A stretch of 42,062 nucleotides of DNA from an uncultured Acetobacteraceae bacterium (GTDB taxonomy: Bacteria; Pseudomonadota; Alphaproteobacteria; Acetobacterales; Acetobacteraceae): assembly GCA_937873205.1 (NCBI GenBank), contig CALMVO010000109.1, positions 28,516 through 70,577 on the forward strand, in the 5' to 3' direction. Shown here piece after piece: positions 28,669 to 39,503 of the stretch (its first letter is position 1; every line of letters begins with the position of its first letter). The translations under genes were made by a program, and so were the position numbers. The notes under the pieces are model-generated. The model saw nothing but the letters and a program-made list of their open reading frames with translations, did no database searches and had not been told where the DNA came from.

Positions 28669-30480
28669 ATGGCGCCACCCCTCCTCCTGCTTTCCGACAT
28701 CACGCTGACGCTGGGCGGCAAGCCGTTGCTGGACGGCGCCGGCTTCGGGGTGTCGTCGGGCGAGCGGCTGTGCCTGGTCGGCCGCAACGGGTCGGGCAAG
28801 TCGACGCTGCTGCGTATCGCGGCAGCCGAGCTGGAGGCGGATTCCGGCACCCGCTTCCTGCAGCCCGGTACCACGCTGCGCACCCTACCGCAGGAGCCGG
28901 ACCTGTCCGGCCACGCCACCACGCTCGACTACGTATGTGCCGGGCTGGGCCCGAACGATGCCCCGCACCGGGCGCAGGCGCTGCTGGGCGAGCTCGGGCT
29001 CACCGGTGCCGAGGACCCTGGGCGCCTGTCCGGCGGCGAGGCCAGGCGGGCGGCGCTGGCGCGCGTGCTGGCGCCCTCGCCCGACCTGCTGTTGCTCGAC
29101 GAGCCGACCAACCACCTGGACATGCCAACCATCGAGTGGCTGGAGCGCGAGCTGCTCTCGCTGCAGTCGGCGATGGTGATCATCAGCCACGACCGCCGTC
29201 TGCTGCAGACGCTGTCGCGCAGCGTGGTGTGGCTGGACCGTGGCACGACTCGGCGACTGGACCAGGGCTTCGGCCGCTTCGAGGCCTGGCGCGAGGAGGT
29301 GCTGGAGCAGGAGGAGAGCCAGGCGCACAAGCTCGACCGCCAGATCGCCCGCGAGGAGGACTGGATGCGCTACGGCGTCACCGCGCGGCGTAAGCGCAAC
29401 GTGCGCCGGGTCGGCGAGCTGGCGGCGCTGCGACAGGCTCGGCGCGAGGCGGTGCACGCACCGCAGGGCCTACGGCTGGAGGCGAGCGGCACAGGCCTCT
29501 CGGGCAAGCTGGTGGCGGTCGCCGAGGCGGCGTCGAAATCCTATGGCGATCGGCCGATCGTGCAGGGCCTCGACCTGCGCGTGTTGCGCGGCGACCGGCT
29601 CGGCATCGTCGGCGCCAACGGGGCGGGCAAGACCACGCTGCTGCGGCTGCTGACCGGTCTGGAGCGGCCGGATGCCGGCCGGGTGGCGCTGGGCAGCAGC
29701 CTGTCGGTGGTGACGCTCGACCAGCAGCGGCGCAGCCTCGACCCTGCCGCCACCCTGTCCGACACGCTGACCGGCGGCGGCGGCGACACCGTGCAGGTCG
29801 GCGCCGAGCGCCGCCACGTGATCGGCTACATGAAGGATTTCCTGTTCCGGCCGGAGCAGGCGCGCACCCCGGTCGGCGTGCTGTCGGGTGGCGAGCGCGG
29901 CCGGCTGATGCTGGCCTGCGCGCTGGCGCGGCCGTCGAACCTGCTGGTGCTGGACGAGCCCACCAACGACCTCGACCTGGAGACGCTCGACCTGCTGCAG
30001 GAGATGCTGGCCGCCTATCCCGGCACCGTGCTGGTGGTGAGCCACGACCGCGACTTCCTGGATCGGGTCGCCACCTCGATCGTGGCCTCCGGCGATGGCG
30101 GGCGCTGGACCGAGTACGCGGGCGGCTACAGCGACATGGTGGCTCAGGGGGGTGGGCTCGGCGGCGGCTCGGCGGCGGCAACGACCGGATCGCGCCGGGG
30201 ACCACAGGGGGGATCGTCGGCGAGGTCCGACAAGGCGGCCATACGCAAGCTGTCCTTCAAGGACAAGCATGCGCTGCAGCAGCTGCCCCGCGAGATCGCC
30301 GCGCACGAGGCCGAGATCGCGCGGCTGCGGCGGGTGCTCTCGGACAACAACCTGTTCCGGCGTGACCCGGCCAAATTCACCCGCTCCACCGACGCGCTGG
30401 CCGCCGCGGAGGCGGCGCTTGCGGCGGCCGAGGAACGCTGGCTTGAGCTCGAGGCGCTGCGCGAGGCCCTGGAAGGCTGA
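28669..30480 (+). CDS. uup: ABC-F family ATPase, Uup type
   Basis: A 603-residue soluble protein with two ABC ATPase domains and no membrane segments. Domain 1 has Walker A GRNGSGKST, signature LSGGEARRAALAR and Walker B LLLLDEPTNHLD; domain 2 has GANGAGKTT, LSGGERGRLMLA and LLVLDEPTNDLD. Between them is the ABC-F linker with a charged EEDWMRYGVTARRKRN segment. The C-terminal 80 residues form a predicted coiled coil (EIAAHEAEIARLRRVL), the mark of Uup, which binds branched DNA and affects ribosome-associated functions and transposon excision. The ATG at 28669 starts directly at the family N-terminus. It has no visible functional link to its neighbours. Confidence 0.92.
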   Translation: MAPPLLLLSDITLTLGGKPLLDGAGFGVSSGERLCLVGRNGSGKSTLLRIAAAELEADSGTRFLQPGTTLRTLPQEPDLSGHATTLDYVCAGLGPNDAPHRAQALLGELGLTGAEDPGRLSGGEARRAALARVLAPSPDLLLLDEPTNHLDMPTIEWLERELLSLQSAMVIISHDRRLLQTLSRSVVWLDRGTTRRLDQGFGRFEAWREEVLEQEESQAHKLDRQIAREEDWMRYGVTARRKRNVRRVGELAALRQARREAVHAPQGLRLEASGTGLSGKLVAVAEAASKSYGDRPIVQGLDLRVLRGDRLGIVGANGAGKTTLLRLLTGLERPDAGRVALGSSLSVVTLDQQRRSLDPAATLSDTLTGGGGDTVQVGAERRHVIGYMKDFLFRPEQARTPVGVLSGGERGRLMLACALARPSNLLVLDEPTNDLDLETLDLLQEMLAAYPGTVLVVSHDRDFLDRVATSIVASGDGGRWTEYAGGYSDMVAQGGGLGGGSAAATTGSRRGPQGGSSARSDKAAIRKLSFKDKHALQQLPREIAAHEAEIARLRRVLSDNNLFRRDPAKFTRSTDALAAAEAALAAAEERWLELEALREALEG

Positions 30481-30741
30481 GCGCAACGGCCGCCGAGGCG
30501 GCGGGCATCCGCCGCCCGGATCGGACAGGCGACGTCGACCTCGCGTCCCCGTTCCGGGACGTCCGCCCGACTGCCGACGCTCAAGGTCGCGGGCGACACC
30601 GGCACTGCGTCGGCCGGCTTCGTGATCATGCGAAGCATCGGCATGCATGTCAGGGACCGGCTGGTCCGAACGTGAGGTCTCATCTTCAAGATTGCTTAAT
30701 GAACGATCGCTACGACGTGGACCCTGGCCGGGGGTGATGAA

Positions 30742-33700
30742 TTGCGAACGCGGGGACAGGGACGACGGCATCCAGGGTTTAGGCGTCGGATCCGACGTCT
30801 GTTCGAGGCCGCGGCCATCGTCATGGTCACCTCGTTCCTGACATCCCGCGGGGCGGACGCTCAGTTCACCCGGTTCCAGGACTATACCGACGAACAGGGT
30901 CTCAGCACCCTTGATGTCACGTCCTTCGCACAGGACAAGGCCGGAAACCTCCTGTTCGGCACGGAAGGTGGTCTCTACGGGTATGACGGCGTCCACTTCA
31001 CGCCCTATGCGGCACCGGGTTTGCCTTCCGCGTCGCTTATACAGCAGATCGCGTTCGATGCCGAAGACAGGCTCTGGGTCATCACGGCGGGCCACGCCTT
31101 CGTGCAGGATGGTGCGGCCTTCCGGGCGATCAACACCGGTGGGAGGCCCCTCAACGACGGATCCTACCATCTCCTTGTGCTGAACAAGGACGATGCCGTG
31201 ATCGATGCAGGTGGCGTCTTGCTCCGCATCCCGACCGGTCCATCCAAACTTGAGCCGCCTTCACGGTTATTCGACGACGGAATGAACAACAAGGTTCCCG
31301 GGCTCGCGACGGCGCGATTCGTCGTGTCGGCCGGGAAGGATGGGTTGCTGATCGGTTGCGGCCGCATCCTGTGCATCTCGAGCCACGGCCAGGTGACGAC
31401 GCTCGGGAAGCAGGCAGGCCTGCCCGATGACGACTGGTCGGTGGCACTCAAGGCGCCCGATGGCGTCCTGTGGGTCCGTAGCGTCGGTCACCTGGCCTGG
31501 AGAGGCCCAGGCGACGCATCCTTTCACGCCGTCAAGGTGCCTGGGATCTCACAGTCCTACTTCGCCGGCCATTCCGGGCAGCTTGACCTGGTTCCCGATG
31601 GCCTGGGCGGCGTCCTTACGGAGGGCGATGGTGATCTGCTCGGGTTCAGGGGAGGATCATGGAAGGAGTATAGCCCCCACCCCGGCGGCTTGCCGGCCAA
31701 CGTCGTTCATGGGCTCTTCTTTGATCACGAAGGATCGCTCTGGGTCGGCAGCGAGGGCGGGGGCGCCTTCCGCAGCCTGGGCTTCGAGACCTGGGAACAT
31801 TGGACCGCCGACAACGGGCTGCCCAACAACACCGTCTGGTCGATGACGCGTCCCCCGGGCGGGCAGTTATGGGTCGCTACCGACAAGGGCACCGTCTCCC
31901 TCGACGACAAGCCGGGTAGGATCGCCGGCAGCGACTATGCCCTGGCCGCAAGCCGGAAGGGACGGCTATGGCTCGCGCCCTTCGGTGGCTCGTTGCTGCG
32001 AGTGGATGCACAGGGTCAGAACAGGGAGAGCGTGGCCTTCACGCCCAAGGTGCTGATGGCCATGGTCGACCGCGAGGACCGGCTCTGGCTTGGGACGCGG
32101 GAGGGCGTCTTCGTTGTTCCCGACGCCGATGGCGCGATCTCCGACATCCGCCCAAGGCTGGTCCTGCCGGAAACGAAGACCGAGATCATCACCGATCCCT
32201 CCGGCGGGATCTGGGCCGTCGGACCAAGCGGCGTCTTCCAGTTGCGGCCGGACGGGACCTTTCAGCTCGTCATGTCTCCATCGGTCCTGGGCAGCCATCC
32301 AATGGATCTGGCATTCGCCCCGGATGGGACGATCTGGATCGGCACCGCTGGGATGGGCGTTCATCGCTTCCGGCTGACGGCTGGCCACCTGCTGTCCTTG
32401 AGCAGCATTCGCTCCCCCGTCATCGCGTCCGACAGCATCCTGTTCCTTCATCGCGATCGATCCGAACGTCTTTGGGTTGGCAGCGATCACGGGATCGACA
32501 TGTTCGATGGACGGTCCTGGCGTCGTTTCGATAGCAGCCAAAGCCCCATCAGCAACGACATGGACCAGTGGAGCGTCTTCGAGGACGTCGACGGCTCGAT
32601 GTGGTTTGGAACCAGCAACGGCCTCTCGCACCTGCGCACCCCGGACCATCTGCCTCCGCAAGCGTTGCTTCATCCCAGGATAACGTCCGTCATACTCGGC
32701 ACACGCAACCTGCCCTTGGCCCCAAGAATGCAGGCGAGCTGGACAACCGCTCCCTTGATCGTCCGCTTCACGGACCTTGATTATGCGCAGGGAGCGATAG
32801 GCTTCCGCTACCGCCTCCGCGGTCTCGACGCCGGATGGAACGAAACCGCCGCACACGAAGTCCGCTACGCCAACGTGCCGGCGGGCAAGTTCAGTTTCGA
32901 GCTCGTGGCCATCAGCAACGCGCACGGCATCACGTCGTCCGTCGTCGGCTTCACGATCCGCGTCAGTGCACCTTGGTGGCGCCGCTTGTGGTTTTTCGGC
33001 CTGTGCCTGGCCTTCGCAGCCCTTGCAGTGATCGCTGCCTGGCAGGGCCGCGTCAGGTTCCTCCTTCAACGGCAACGCCGTCTCGAGGACCTGGTGAACC
33101 TGCGGACCGCCGAGATCGAACATGCGAGACGCGAGCTCGAGCACCGGTCACGGCTGGAGCAACGACGTCTTGAGGAAATGGTCGCCATCAGGACGGCGGA
33201 GATCGAGCAGGCGCGCAGCGATCTGCAGCGCATCGCCATGTCGGACGTGCTGACCGGGCTCGCAAATCGTGGAGCGATCATGGCCGCGCTCGAGAATGCG
33301 GTGACGTCAGCCACAAGCTCTGACGGGATGCTTGCGATCCTTCTCTGCGACATCGATCATTTCAAGAAGATCAACGACGAATTCGGGCATCTTGCGGGCG
33401 ATTCTGTGCTGGTCGAGTTCGGCGGCAGGCTCGGTCGGGCCGTCTCCCAGCCCCTGTCCGTCGGCCGCTACGGCGGCGAGGAATTCCTCGTGATCCTGTC
33501 GGGCGACCAGGATACGATCGTGCGGCGCGTTCTCGATGTTCAGGCGGTCACGAGCCATCCTACCTACGCATTCGGCGGTGAGCCCCGCCAGGTGACGTTC
33601 AGCGGCGGCGTCGCCTTTCACCGTCCGGAGGACACTCCCATCAGCATCATCGGGCGGGCCGATACCGCGCTCTACGCCGCGAAGAGGAAGGGCCGGAACC

Positions 33701-34638
33701 GGATCGTCTTCGAGGACACGCAGATGGACGGGTGTGATGGAGAGCGCAGCATCCTGCTCGACGAACTGGTCGGCCCGTGTGCTCTCGATCAGGCGCGCCA
33801 GACCCTCCCGCCGGTCCCGGCTACCAGGACGGAACCCGAAGACGTGCCTCATCGACGCCGCGCGCTGGAACTCGACCTGCGGACGGCGCTCCGCGAGGGG
33901 CAGTTCCTCCTGCACTACCAGCCGATCGTGAACATCGACGCCGACACCGTGACATCCTGCGAGGCCCTCCTTCGCTGGCAGTCTCCGTCGCGCGGCAACG
34001 TTCCCCCCGTCGACTTCATCCCTTTCGCCGAAGAGGTGGGCCTGATGCCCGAGATCGGCGACTGGGTGCTCCGGACGGCCTGTCAGGAGGCTCGCGGCTG
34101 GCCGGAAGACCTGAGGATCTCTGTCAATCTGTCGCCCTTGCAGCTGCGGCTTCCAGATCTCGTCGGCCGGATTGCCGGAGCGCTGGAGCGAACCGGACTC
34201 TCGCCGCGTCGCCTCGAACTGGAGGTCACTGAGACGGCGATGATCGATGATATGGTCGCAGCCAGCCGGATGCTCCGCGACCTCAGGGCGCTCGGCATCA
34301 CGATCGCGCTCGACGACTTCGGAACTGGCTATTCGTCGCTCAGCTTTTTGCGCACGTTGCCGTTCGATCGCGTCAAGATCGACCGGTCGTTCGTTCAGGA
34401 TCTTGGCGTTCGGCCTGGCGCGATCGCCATCGTGCGCGCGGTGACCGGGCTTTGCGGCAGCCTCGGCGCCGGAGTGACAGCGGAAGGGGTGGAAACGGAT
34501 CGGCAGATCGACCTGCTGCGCGAGGCCGGCTGTCCGGAGATCCAGGGGTTCAGGGTCGGCCACCCCAGCCCACCCGCCGAGTTGAAAGCCTGGATGACGG
34601 CATTCGCCGCGAGCGGCCGCCACGTGGCCCCGCGATAG
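30742..34638 (+). CDS. Beta-propeller sensor with GGDEF and EAL domains (c-di-GMP signalling)
   Basis: A 1298-residue signalling protein. After a signal-like N-terminus (cleavage near ADAQ) come about nine propeller strands with LW-type motifs (SLWVGSEGG, QLWVATDKG, TIWIGTAG, RLWVGSDHG), then a Y_Y_Y-like domain, one membrane segment near residues 750-770, a duplicated helix linker, GGDEF (GGEEF at 911-915) and EAL (EALLRW from 1074; also DDFGTGYSSL). The GGEEF and EAL motifs look catalytically intact; the RxxD inhibitory site before GGEEF is absent (SQPL instead). It could both make and break c-di-GMP in response to a periplasmic cue. The start is a TTG at 30742 behind GGGGGTGATGA; no in-frame ATG gives a better signal peptide. 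It stands alone. Confidence 0.9.
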   Translation: MRTRGQGRRHPGFRRRIRRLFEAAAIVMVTSFLTSRGADAQFTRFQDYTDEQGLSTLDVTSFAQDKAGNLLFGTEGGLYGYDGVHFTPYAAPGLPSASLIQQIAFDAEDRLWVITAGHAFVQDGAAFRAINTGGRPLNDGSYHLLVLNKDDAVIDAGGVLLRIPTGPSKLEPPSRLFDDGMNNKVPGLATARFVVSAGKDGLLIGCGRILCISSHGQVTTLGKQAGLPDDDWSVALKAPDGVLWVRSVGHLAWRGPGDASFHAVKVPGISQSYFAGHSGQLDLVPDGLGGVLTEGDGDLLGFRGGSWKEYSPHPGGLPANVVHGLFFDHEGSLWVGSEGGGAFRSLGFETWEHWTADNGLPNNTVWSMTRPPGGQLWVATDKGTVSLDDKPGRIAGSDYALAASRKGRLWLAPFGGSLLRVDAQGQNRESVAFTPKVLMAMVDREDRLWLGTREGVFVVPDADGAISDIRPRLVLPETKTEIITDPSGGIWAVGPSGVFQLRPDGTFQLVMSPSVLGSHPMDLAFAPDGTIWIGTAGMGVHRFRLTAGHLLSLSSIRSPVIASDSILFLHRDRSERLWVGSDHGIDMFDGRSWRRFDSSQSPISNDMDQWSVFEDVDGSMWFGTSNGLSHLRTPDHLPPQALLHPRITSVILGTRNLPLAPRMQASWTTAPLIVRFTDLDYAQGAIGFRYRLRGLDAGWNETAAHEVRYANVPAGKFSFELVAISNAHGITSSVVGFTIRVSAPWWRRLWFFGLCLAFAALAVIAAWQGRVRFLLQRQRRLEDLVNLRTAEIEHARRELEHRSRLEQRRLEEMVAIRTAEIEQARSDLQRIAMSDVLTGLANRGAIMAALENAVTSATSSDGMLAILLCDIDHFKKINDEFGHLAGDSVLVEFGGRLGRAVSQPLSVGRYGGEEFLVILSGDQDTIVRRVLDVQAVTSHPTYAFGGEPRQVTFSGGVAFHRPEDTPISIIGRADTALYAAKRKGRNRIVFEDTQMDGCDGERSILLDELVGPCALDQARQTLPPVPATRTEPEDVPHRRRALELDLRTALREGQFLLHYQPIVNIDADTVTSCEALLRWQSPSRGNVPPVDFIPFAEEVGLMPEIGDWVLRTACQEARGWPEDLRISVNLSPLQLRLPDLVGRIAGALERTGLSPRRLELEVTETAMIDDMVAASRMLRDLRALGITIALDDFGTGYSSLSFLRTLPFDRVKIDRSFVQDLGVRPGAIAIVRAVTGLCGSLGAGVTAEGVETDRQIDLLREAGCPEIQGFRVGHPSPPAELKAWMTAFAASGRHVAPR

Positions 34639-34861
34639 GACCGGGGACGCGGGTGGTGACGGCAGAGCCAGCTCGAGACCCTTACGCTGCCCATGGCCAC
34701 CGGCTTCATCACCCGGTTCGGCACCACCGTCGGATCGCATCCTCGAGGTCCCCGGCAAGCTGCCGCGGCCGTTAGGGTGACCCTGGCCACGCTGTTGGAG
34801 CCGCTTCCGCGCCGCGGCCGAAGCTGCTCTATTTCGAGCCGGACCACGGGGAGGGTGCCGG

Positions 34862-35716
34862 ATGGACGATGCCGACGGCCTGCACAGGTTCCCGATGAAG
34901 CGTCGCGGCTTCGTCATGAGCAGCCTGATCACCGGTCTCACCCTGGCCACCGCCCGCGCGGACACGCCGGCGATCCATACCGACGCCACCGGGCTGGTCG
35001 CCAAGGAAGTGCAGATTCCGGTGTCGGACGGCCACCTGCCCGGCTATGCGGCGCGGCCGGCGGGCGTCGGGCCGTTCCCGATCGTGCTGGTGATCGAGGA
35101 GATCTTCGGCGTCCACGAATACATCAAGGATGTTTGCCGGCGGCTGGCGCACCTCGGCTACTACGCGGTGGCTCCGGAGCTGTATGCGCGGCTGGCCGAC
35201 CTCTCGAAGATGACCGACCCGCGCCAAATCATCGGCGACGTGATTTCGAAGGCGCCGGACGCCACGGTGATGAGCGACCTCGACGCCACCACCGCCTGGG
35301 CCGGCGACACCCGTGGCGACCTGTCGCGGCTGGCGGTGATCGGCTTCTGCCGCGGCGGCCGCGATACCTGGCTCTACGCCGAGCACAACCCCACCCTCAA
35401 GGCCGCGGTGGCGTTCTACGGGCCGGTCAACACGCCGGACACGCCGATCCAGCCGCACAGCCCACTCGACCTCGCCGGCCAGCTGAAGTGCCCGTTGCTC
35501 GGGCTATACGGCGGCCAGGACGTCAGCATCGCCGAGTCCGACCTCCGAGTGGCACAGGACAAGGCCCGGGCCGCCGGGCAGGTGGTCGACCTGGTGGTGT
35601 ATCCCGACGCGCCGCATGGCTTCCACGCCGACTACCGGCCGAGCTACCGCAAGGTCGACGCCGAGGCCGCCTGGACCCGCGCGATCGCGTGGTTGCGGAC
35701 GCACGCGGTGACGTGA
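34862..35716 (+). CDS. Dienelactone hydrolase family protein, probable Tat-exported
   Basis: A 284-residue alpha/beta hydrolase. The nucleophile elbow is GFCRGG (Cys as nucleophile, as in dienelactone hydrolases), with VIEEIFGVHEYIKDV near the start of the domain (the conserved Glu), GGQDVSI carrying the Asp and APHGFHADYRPSY carrying the His. The N-terminus has an RRGFVM motif before a hydrophobic stretch and ATARAD, so Tat export is likely. I chose the ATG at 34862 because of GGGAGGG just upstream; the ATG at 34895 would begin right at the KRR signal and is also plausible. The substrate is unknown. The stop codon abuts a palindromic repeat. Confidence 0.88.
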   Translation: MDDADGLHRFPMKRRGFVMSSLITGLTLATARADTPAIHTDATGLVAKEVQIPVSDGHLPGYAARPAGVGPFPIVLVIEEIFGVHEYIKDVCRRLAHLGYYAVAPELYARLADLSKMTDPRQIIGDVISKAPDATVMSDLDATTAWAGDTRGDLSRLAVIGFCRGGRDTWLYAEHNPTLKAAVAFYGPVNTPDTPIQPHSPLDLAGQLKCPLLGLYGGQDVSIAESDLRVAQDKARAAGQVVDLVVYPDAPHGFHADYRPSYRKVDAEAAWTRAIAWLRTHAVT

Positions 35717-35785
35717 GGCCAGGGGCTCTGCCCCTGGACCTCGTCGAAGGTTCGCCTTTGGAAGCCGTTTATCAAGCGGGTTCCA
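35717..35785. repeat. Palindromic repeat copy C
   Basis: The CCAGGGGC/GCCCCTGG hairpin is at 35719-35737 with a TCT loop, followed by a CGAAGG/CCTTTGG stretch and a GGGTTCCATTA tail that resembles the AATGGATTCC part of copy A in inverted order. It fills the whole gap between two convergent genes, where it could end transcription from both sides. Confidence 0.8.
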
Positions 35786-36637
35786 TTAGAACGCGGTGAT
35801 AGCGAGCGTTCTCGGCTCGCCCTGGGCCGCGTCAGAGACCTCGGCCCAGGACGCCCAGGTGGCGATGCGGTCGGCATAGGCGGCGCGCGCCATCGGCAGG
35901 ACGGTGTTGCCGACGGCGAACCGCAGCGGCGGGTCTTCGGCGTCGATGATCCGGAGGATGGCGTCCGCGGTCGCCTGCGGATCGCCGCGCTGCGCGCTCG
36001 ACAGCCGCCCGCTCATCTCCCGGCGGAGCTTGGCATAGGCATCGAGTCCGGCCGTGAGCCTCAACGATCGCGGGCTCGAGAAGTCGGTGGCGTAGGCGCC
36101 GGGCTCGAGCAGCGTCACCTTGATGCCGAACCCGCGGACCTCCTGCGCCAGGCTCTCGTGCAGCGCCTCGAAGGCCCACTTCGACGCGCAGTAGAAGCCG
36201 GCGATCGGCATCGCCACCACGCCCATGCCGCTCGAGACGCCGAGGATGTGGCCGCTGCCCTGCGCCCGCAGCAGCGGCAGCACCGCCTGTATTACGGCGA
36301 GCGCTCCGAACAGGTTGGTGTCGAAGATGGCGCGCACCTCGGCCTCGCTCGCCTCCTCCACCGTGCCGACCAGCGTATAGCCGGCGTTGTTGACCACGAC
36401 GTCCAGCTTGCCGAAATGAGCGTGCGCCTGGGCCACGGCCTGACGGACCTGCCCAGCGCTGGTCACGTCGAGCGCCAGCGGCAGGGCCGCGTCGCCGAAG
36501 CGTTCGGCGAGGTCGGCAACGCTGGCGGCGTCGCGCGCCGTCGTAGCGACCCTGTCGCCCCGAGCCAGCGCCGCCTCGGCCCAGATGCGGCCGAAGCCGC
36601 GGGATGCGCCGGTGATGAACCAGACCTTGTCGGTCAT
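35786..36637 (-). CDS. Short-chain dehydrogenase/reductase (SDR)
   Basis: A 283-residue classical SDR. Visible: the cofactor motif TGASRGFG near the N-terminus, LDVTSAG, NNAGYTLVG, the catalytic Ser in GVSSGMG, and the YCASK motif with Tyr and Lys. The PG motif LLEPGAYATDF follows. Substrate cannot be told; annotations such as 'oxidoreductase, SDR' are as far as the sequence goes. The ATG at 36637 has AGGAAGGA about 8 bases upstream; longer readings are antisense noise. It is convergent with the dienelactone-hydrolase-like gene and lies 64 bases downstream of the Gfo/Idh/MocA gene on the same strand. Confidence 0.92.
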   Translation of the reverse strand: MTDKVWFITGASRGFGRIWAEAALARGDRVATTARDAASVADLAERFGDAALPLALDVTSAGQVRQAVAQAHAHFGKLDVVVNNAGYTLVGTVEEASEAEVRAIFDTNLFGALAVIQAVLPLLRAQGSGHILGVSSGMGVVAMPIAGFYCASKWAFEALHESLAQEVRGFGIKVTLLEPGAYATDFSSPRSLRLTAGLDAYAKLRREMSGRLSSAQRGDPQATADAILRIIDAEDPPLRFAVGNTVLPMARAAYADRIATWASWAEVSDAAQGEPRTLAITAF

Positions 36638-36701
36638 GCGATGATCCTTCCTGTCACGATCGCAACGGCGCCGATCCCCGCCGTCAGGTAACCGGCAATC
36701 G

Positions 36702-37712
36702 TCAGCTCCGCAGCAGGCCGGACATCTCCATGCGGCGGCGCGCAGCGGCGATGCTGTCGGTGACCGCGATCGCGGCGGCGAGCGCGCGGCGGCCGGCGGC
36801 GCCGTCGACCAGCACCGGCGCGCCGTCGAGGCAGGCGGCGCAGAAGGCATCGTGCTCGGCGGCCAGGGTGTCGTGCTCCTGCCAGCTCACCGCCTCGCGC
36901 CGGTACCCCCCGGTGCCCGGCAGCTTCAGGCCGCGCTCGCGGCCGATCATGGTCAGCTCCCGGGCGACGAAATCGGCCGACAGATAGCCCTCTTCGGAGA
37001 ACAGCCGCATCCGCCGCTCGGTCTTGAGCGAGATCCGGCTGGCCGTGATGGTGGCGACGCAGCCGTTGGCGAAGCGCACGCGCGCGTTGGCGATGTCCTC
37101 GTGCGCGCTGCTGACCGCAGCACCCAGCGCATCCACGTCCTCGATCGGGCTGTCCACGATCGCCAGCACCAGGTCAAGGTCGTGGATCATCAGGTCCAGG
37201 ATCACCGACACGTCGGTGCCGCGCGGCTTGAACGGCGCGATCCGGGTCGCCTCGATATAGAGCGGCCGCGTGATGCGCTCGGTGATGGCGCGGTGTTCGG
37301 CCGAATAGCGCAGCAGGTGGCCCACCTGCAGGACGCGGCCGCATTCGGCGGCGAGCGCCATCAGCTGGTCGGCCTCGGCCAGCGTGGCGGCGATCGGCTT
37401 CTCGATCAGCACGTGGCGGCCGTGGCGCAGCGCGGCCTCGGCCAACGCGTAATGCGCCTCCGCGGGGGCGGCGACGATCAGCGCGTCGCAGGCGTCGAGC
37501 AGGGCTGCAAACGAGAGAGCGGGCGCGCCACCGGCCTCGCGGCCGACCGCCGCGGCGCGCGCGGCGTCGGGATCGTGGACGCCGACGAGTGCGGATCGCG
37601 GCGACGCCGCCACCTTCAGCGCGTGGTAGCGACCGAAGTGCCCGGCGCCGGCGATGCCGATGCGCAAGCCCGGTTCCCCCACCCGCCCGCTGCGCCTGCG
37701 CTCTGATCCCAT
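36702..37712 (-). CDS. Gfo/Idh/MocA family oxidoreductase
   Basis: A 336-residue NAD(P)-dependent oxidoreductase. The Rossmann motif GIAGAGHFGRYHA is near residue 20, EKPIAATLAEAD follows around residue 100, and the substrate-domain His is in IHDLDLVLAI. Relatives next to lipid A genes act on UDP-GlcNAc (GnnA), but no lpx gene is here, so that is only one option; sugar or inositol dehydrogenase activity is equally open. The ATG at 37712 has a GGGCAGG immediately upstream; a GTG at 37733 would add 7 residues. It is divergent from secD, with 147 bases between them. Confidence 0.85.
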   Translation of the reverse strand: MGSERRRSGRVGEPGLRIGIAGAGHFGRYHALKVAASPRSALVGVHDPDAARAAAVGREAGGAPALSFAALLDACDALIVAAPAEAHYALAEAALRHGRHVLIEKPIAATLAEADQLMALAAECGRVLQVGHLLRYSAEHRAITERITRPLYIEATRIAPFKPRGTDVSVILDLMIHDLDLVLAIVDSPIEDVDALGAAVSSAHEDIANARVRFANGCVATITASRISLKTERRMRLFSEEGYLSADFVARELTMIGRERGLKLPGTGGYRREAVSWQEHDTLAAEHDAFCAACLDGAPVLVDGAAGRRALAAAIAVTDSIAAARRRMEMSGLLRS

Positions 37713-37859
37713 GCCTGCCCTACCCTGCGCCACCGTCGGCGACCGTGCCCATCATGGAGCGTCCCGGGGCCGGGCGCGACGGCGCCCGAGGCGGTTGCAT
37801 CCGCCGGGTCGCCCCGGCATGGTCCGCCGCGTCCGCCCGAGGAGCCGCGTCCGGCCGTC

Positions 37860-39419
<1,560 letters not shown>

Positions 39420-39439
39420 CGTCGCTACTTTCGCGGGTT

Positions 39440-39487
39440 TGGGGCGGCTCGCCCCAGCGGGGTCCAGGGGCAGCGCCCCTGGCCTTA
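39440..39487 (+). repeat. Palindromic repeat copy D, inside the secD-secF gap
   Basis: Two hairpins: TGGGGCG/CGCCCCA at 39440-39456 and CCAGGGGC/GCCCCTGG at 39464-39482, the same pair in the same order as in copy A and copy B. It occupies most of the 84 bases between secD and secF. There is no T-tract after it, so it is less likely to be a full terminator than copy B. Confidence 0.85.
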
Positions 39488-39503
39488 TCCTAGGGGCCTC
39501 CCA

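Noticed and set aside
30144-30689. A 181-codon minus-strand frame over the end of uup and the following gap
   Set aside because: Mostly antisense to the Uup coiled coil; the part in the gap has no homology I can recognise and no ribosome binding site.
34641-34861. A possible short gene before the dienelactone-hydrolase-like gene (reading ends LLYFEPDHGEGAGW)
   Set aside because: No start or consistent frame could be found across the 220 bases; it may be a decayed remnant, but the support is too thin.
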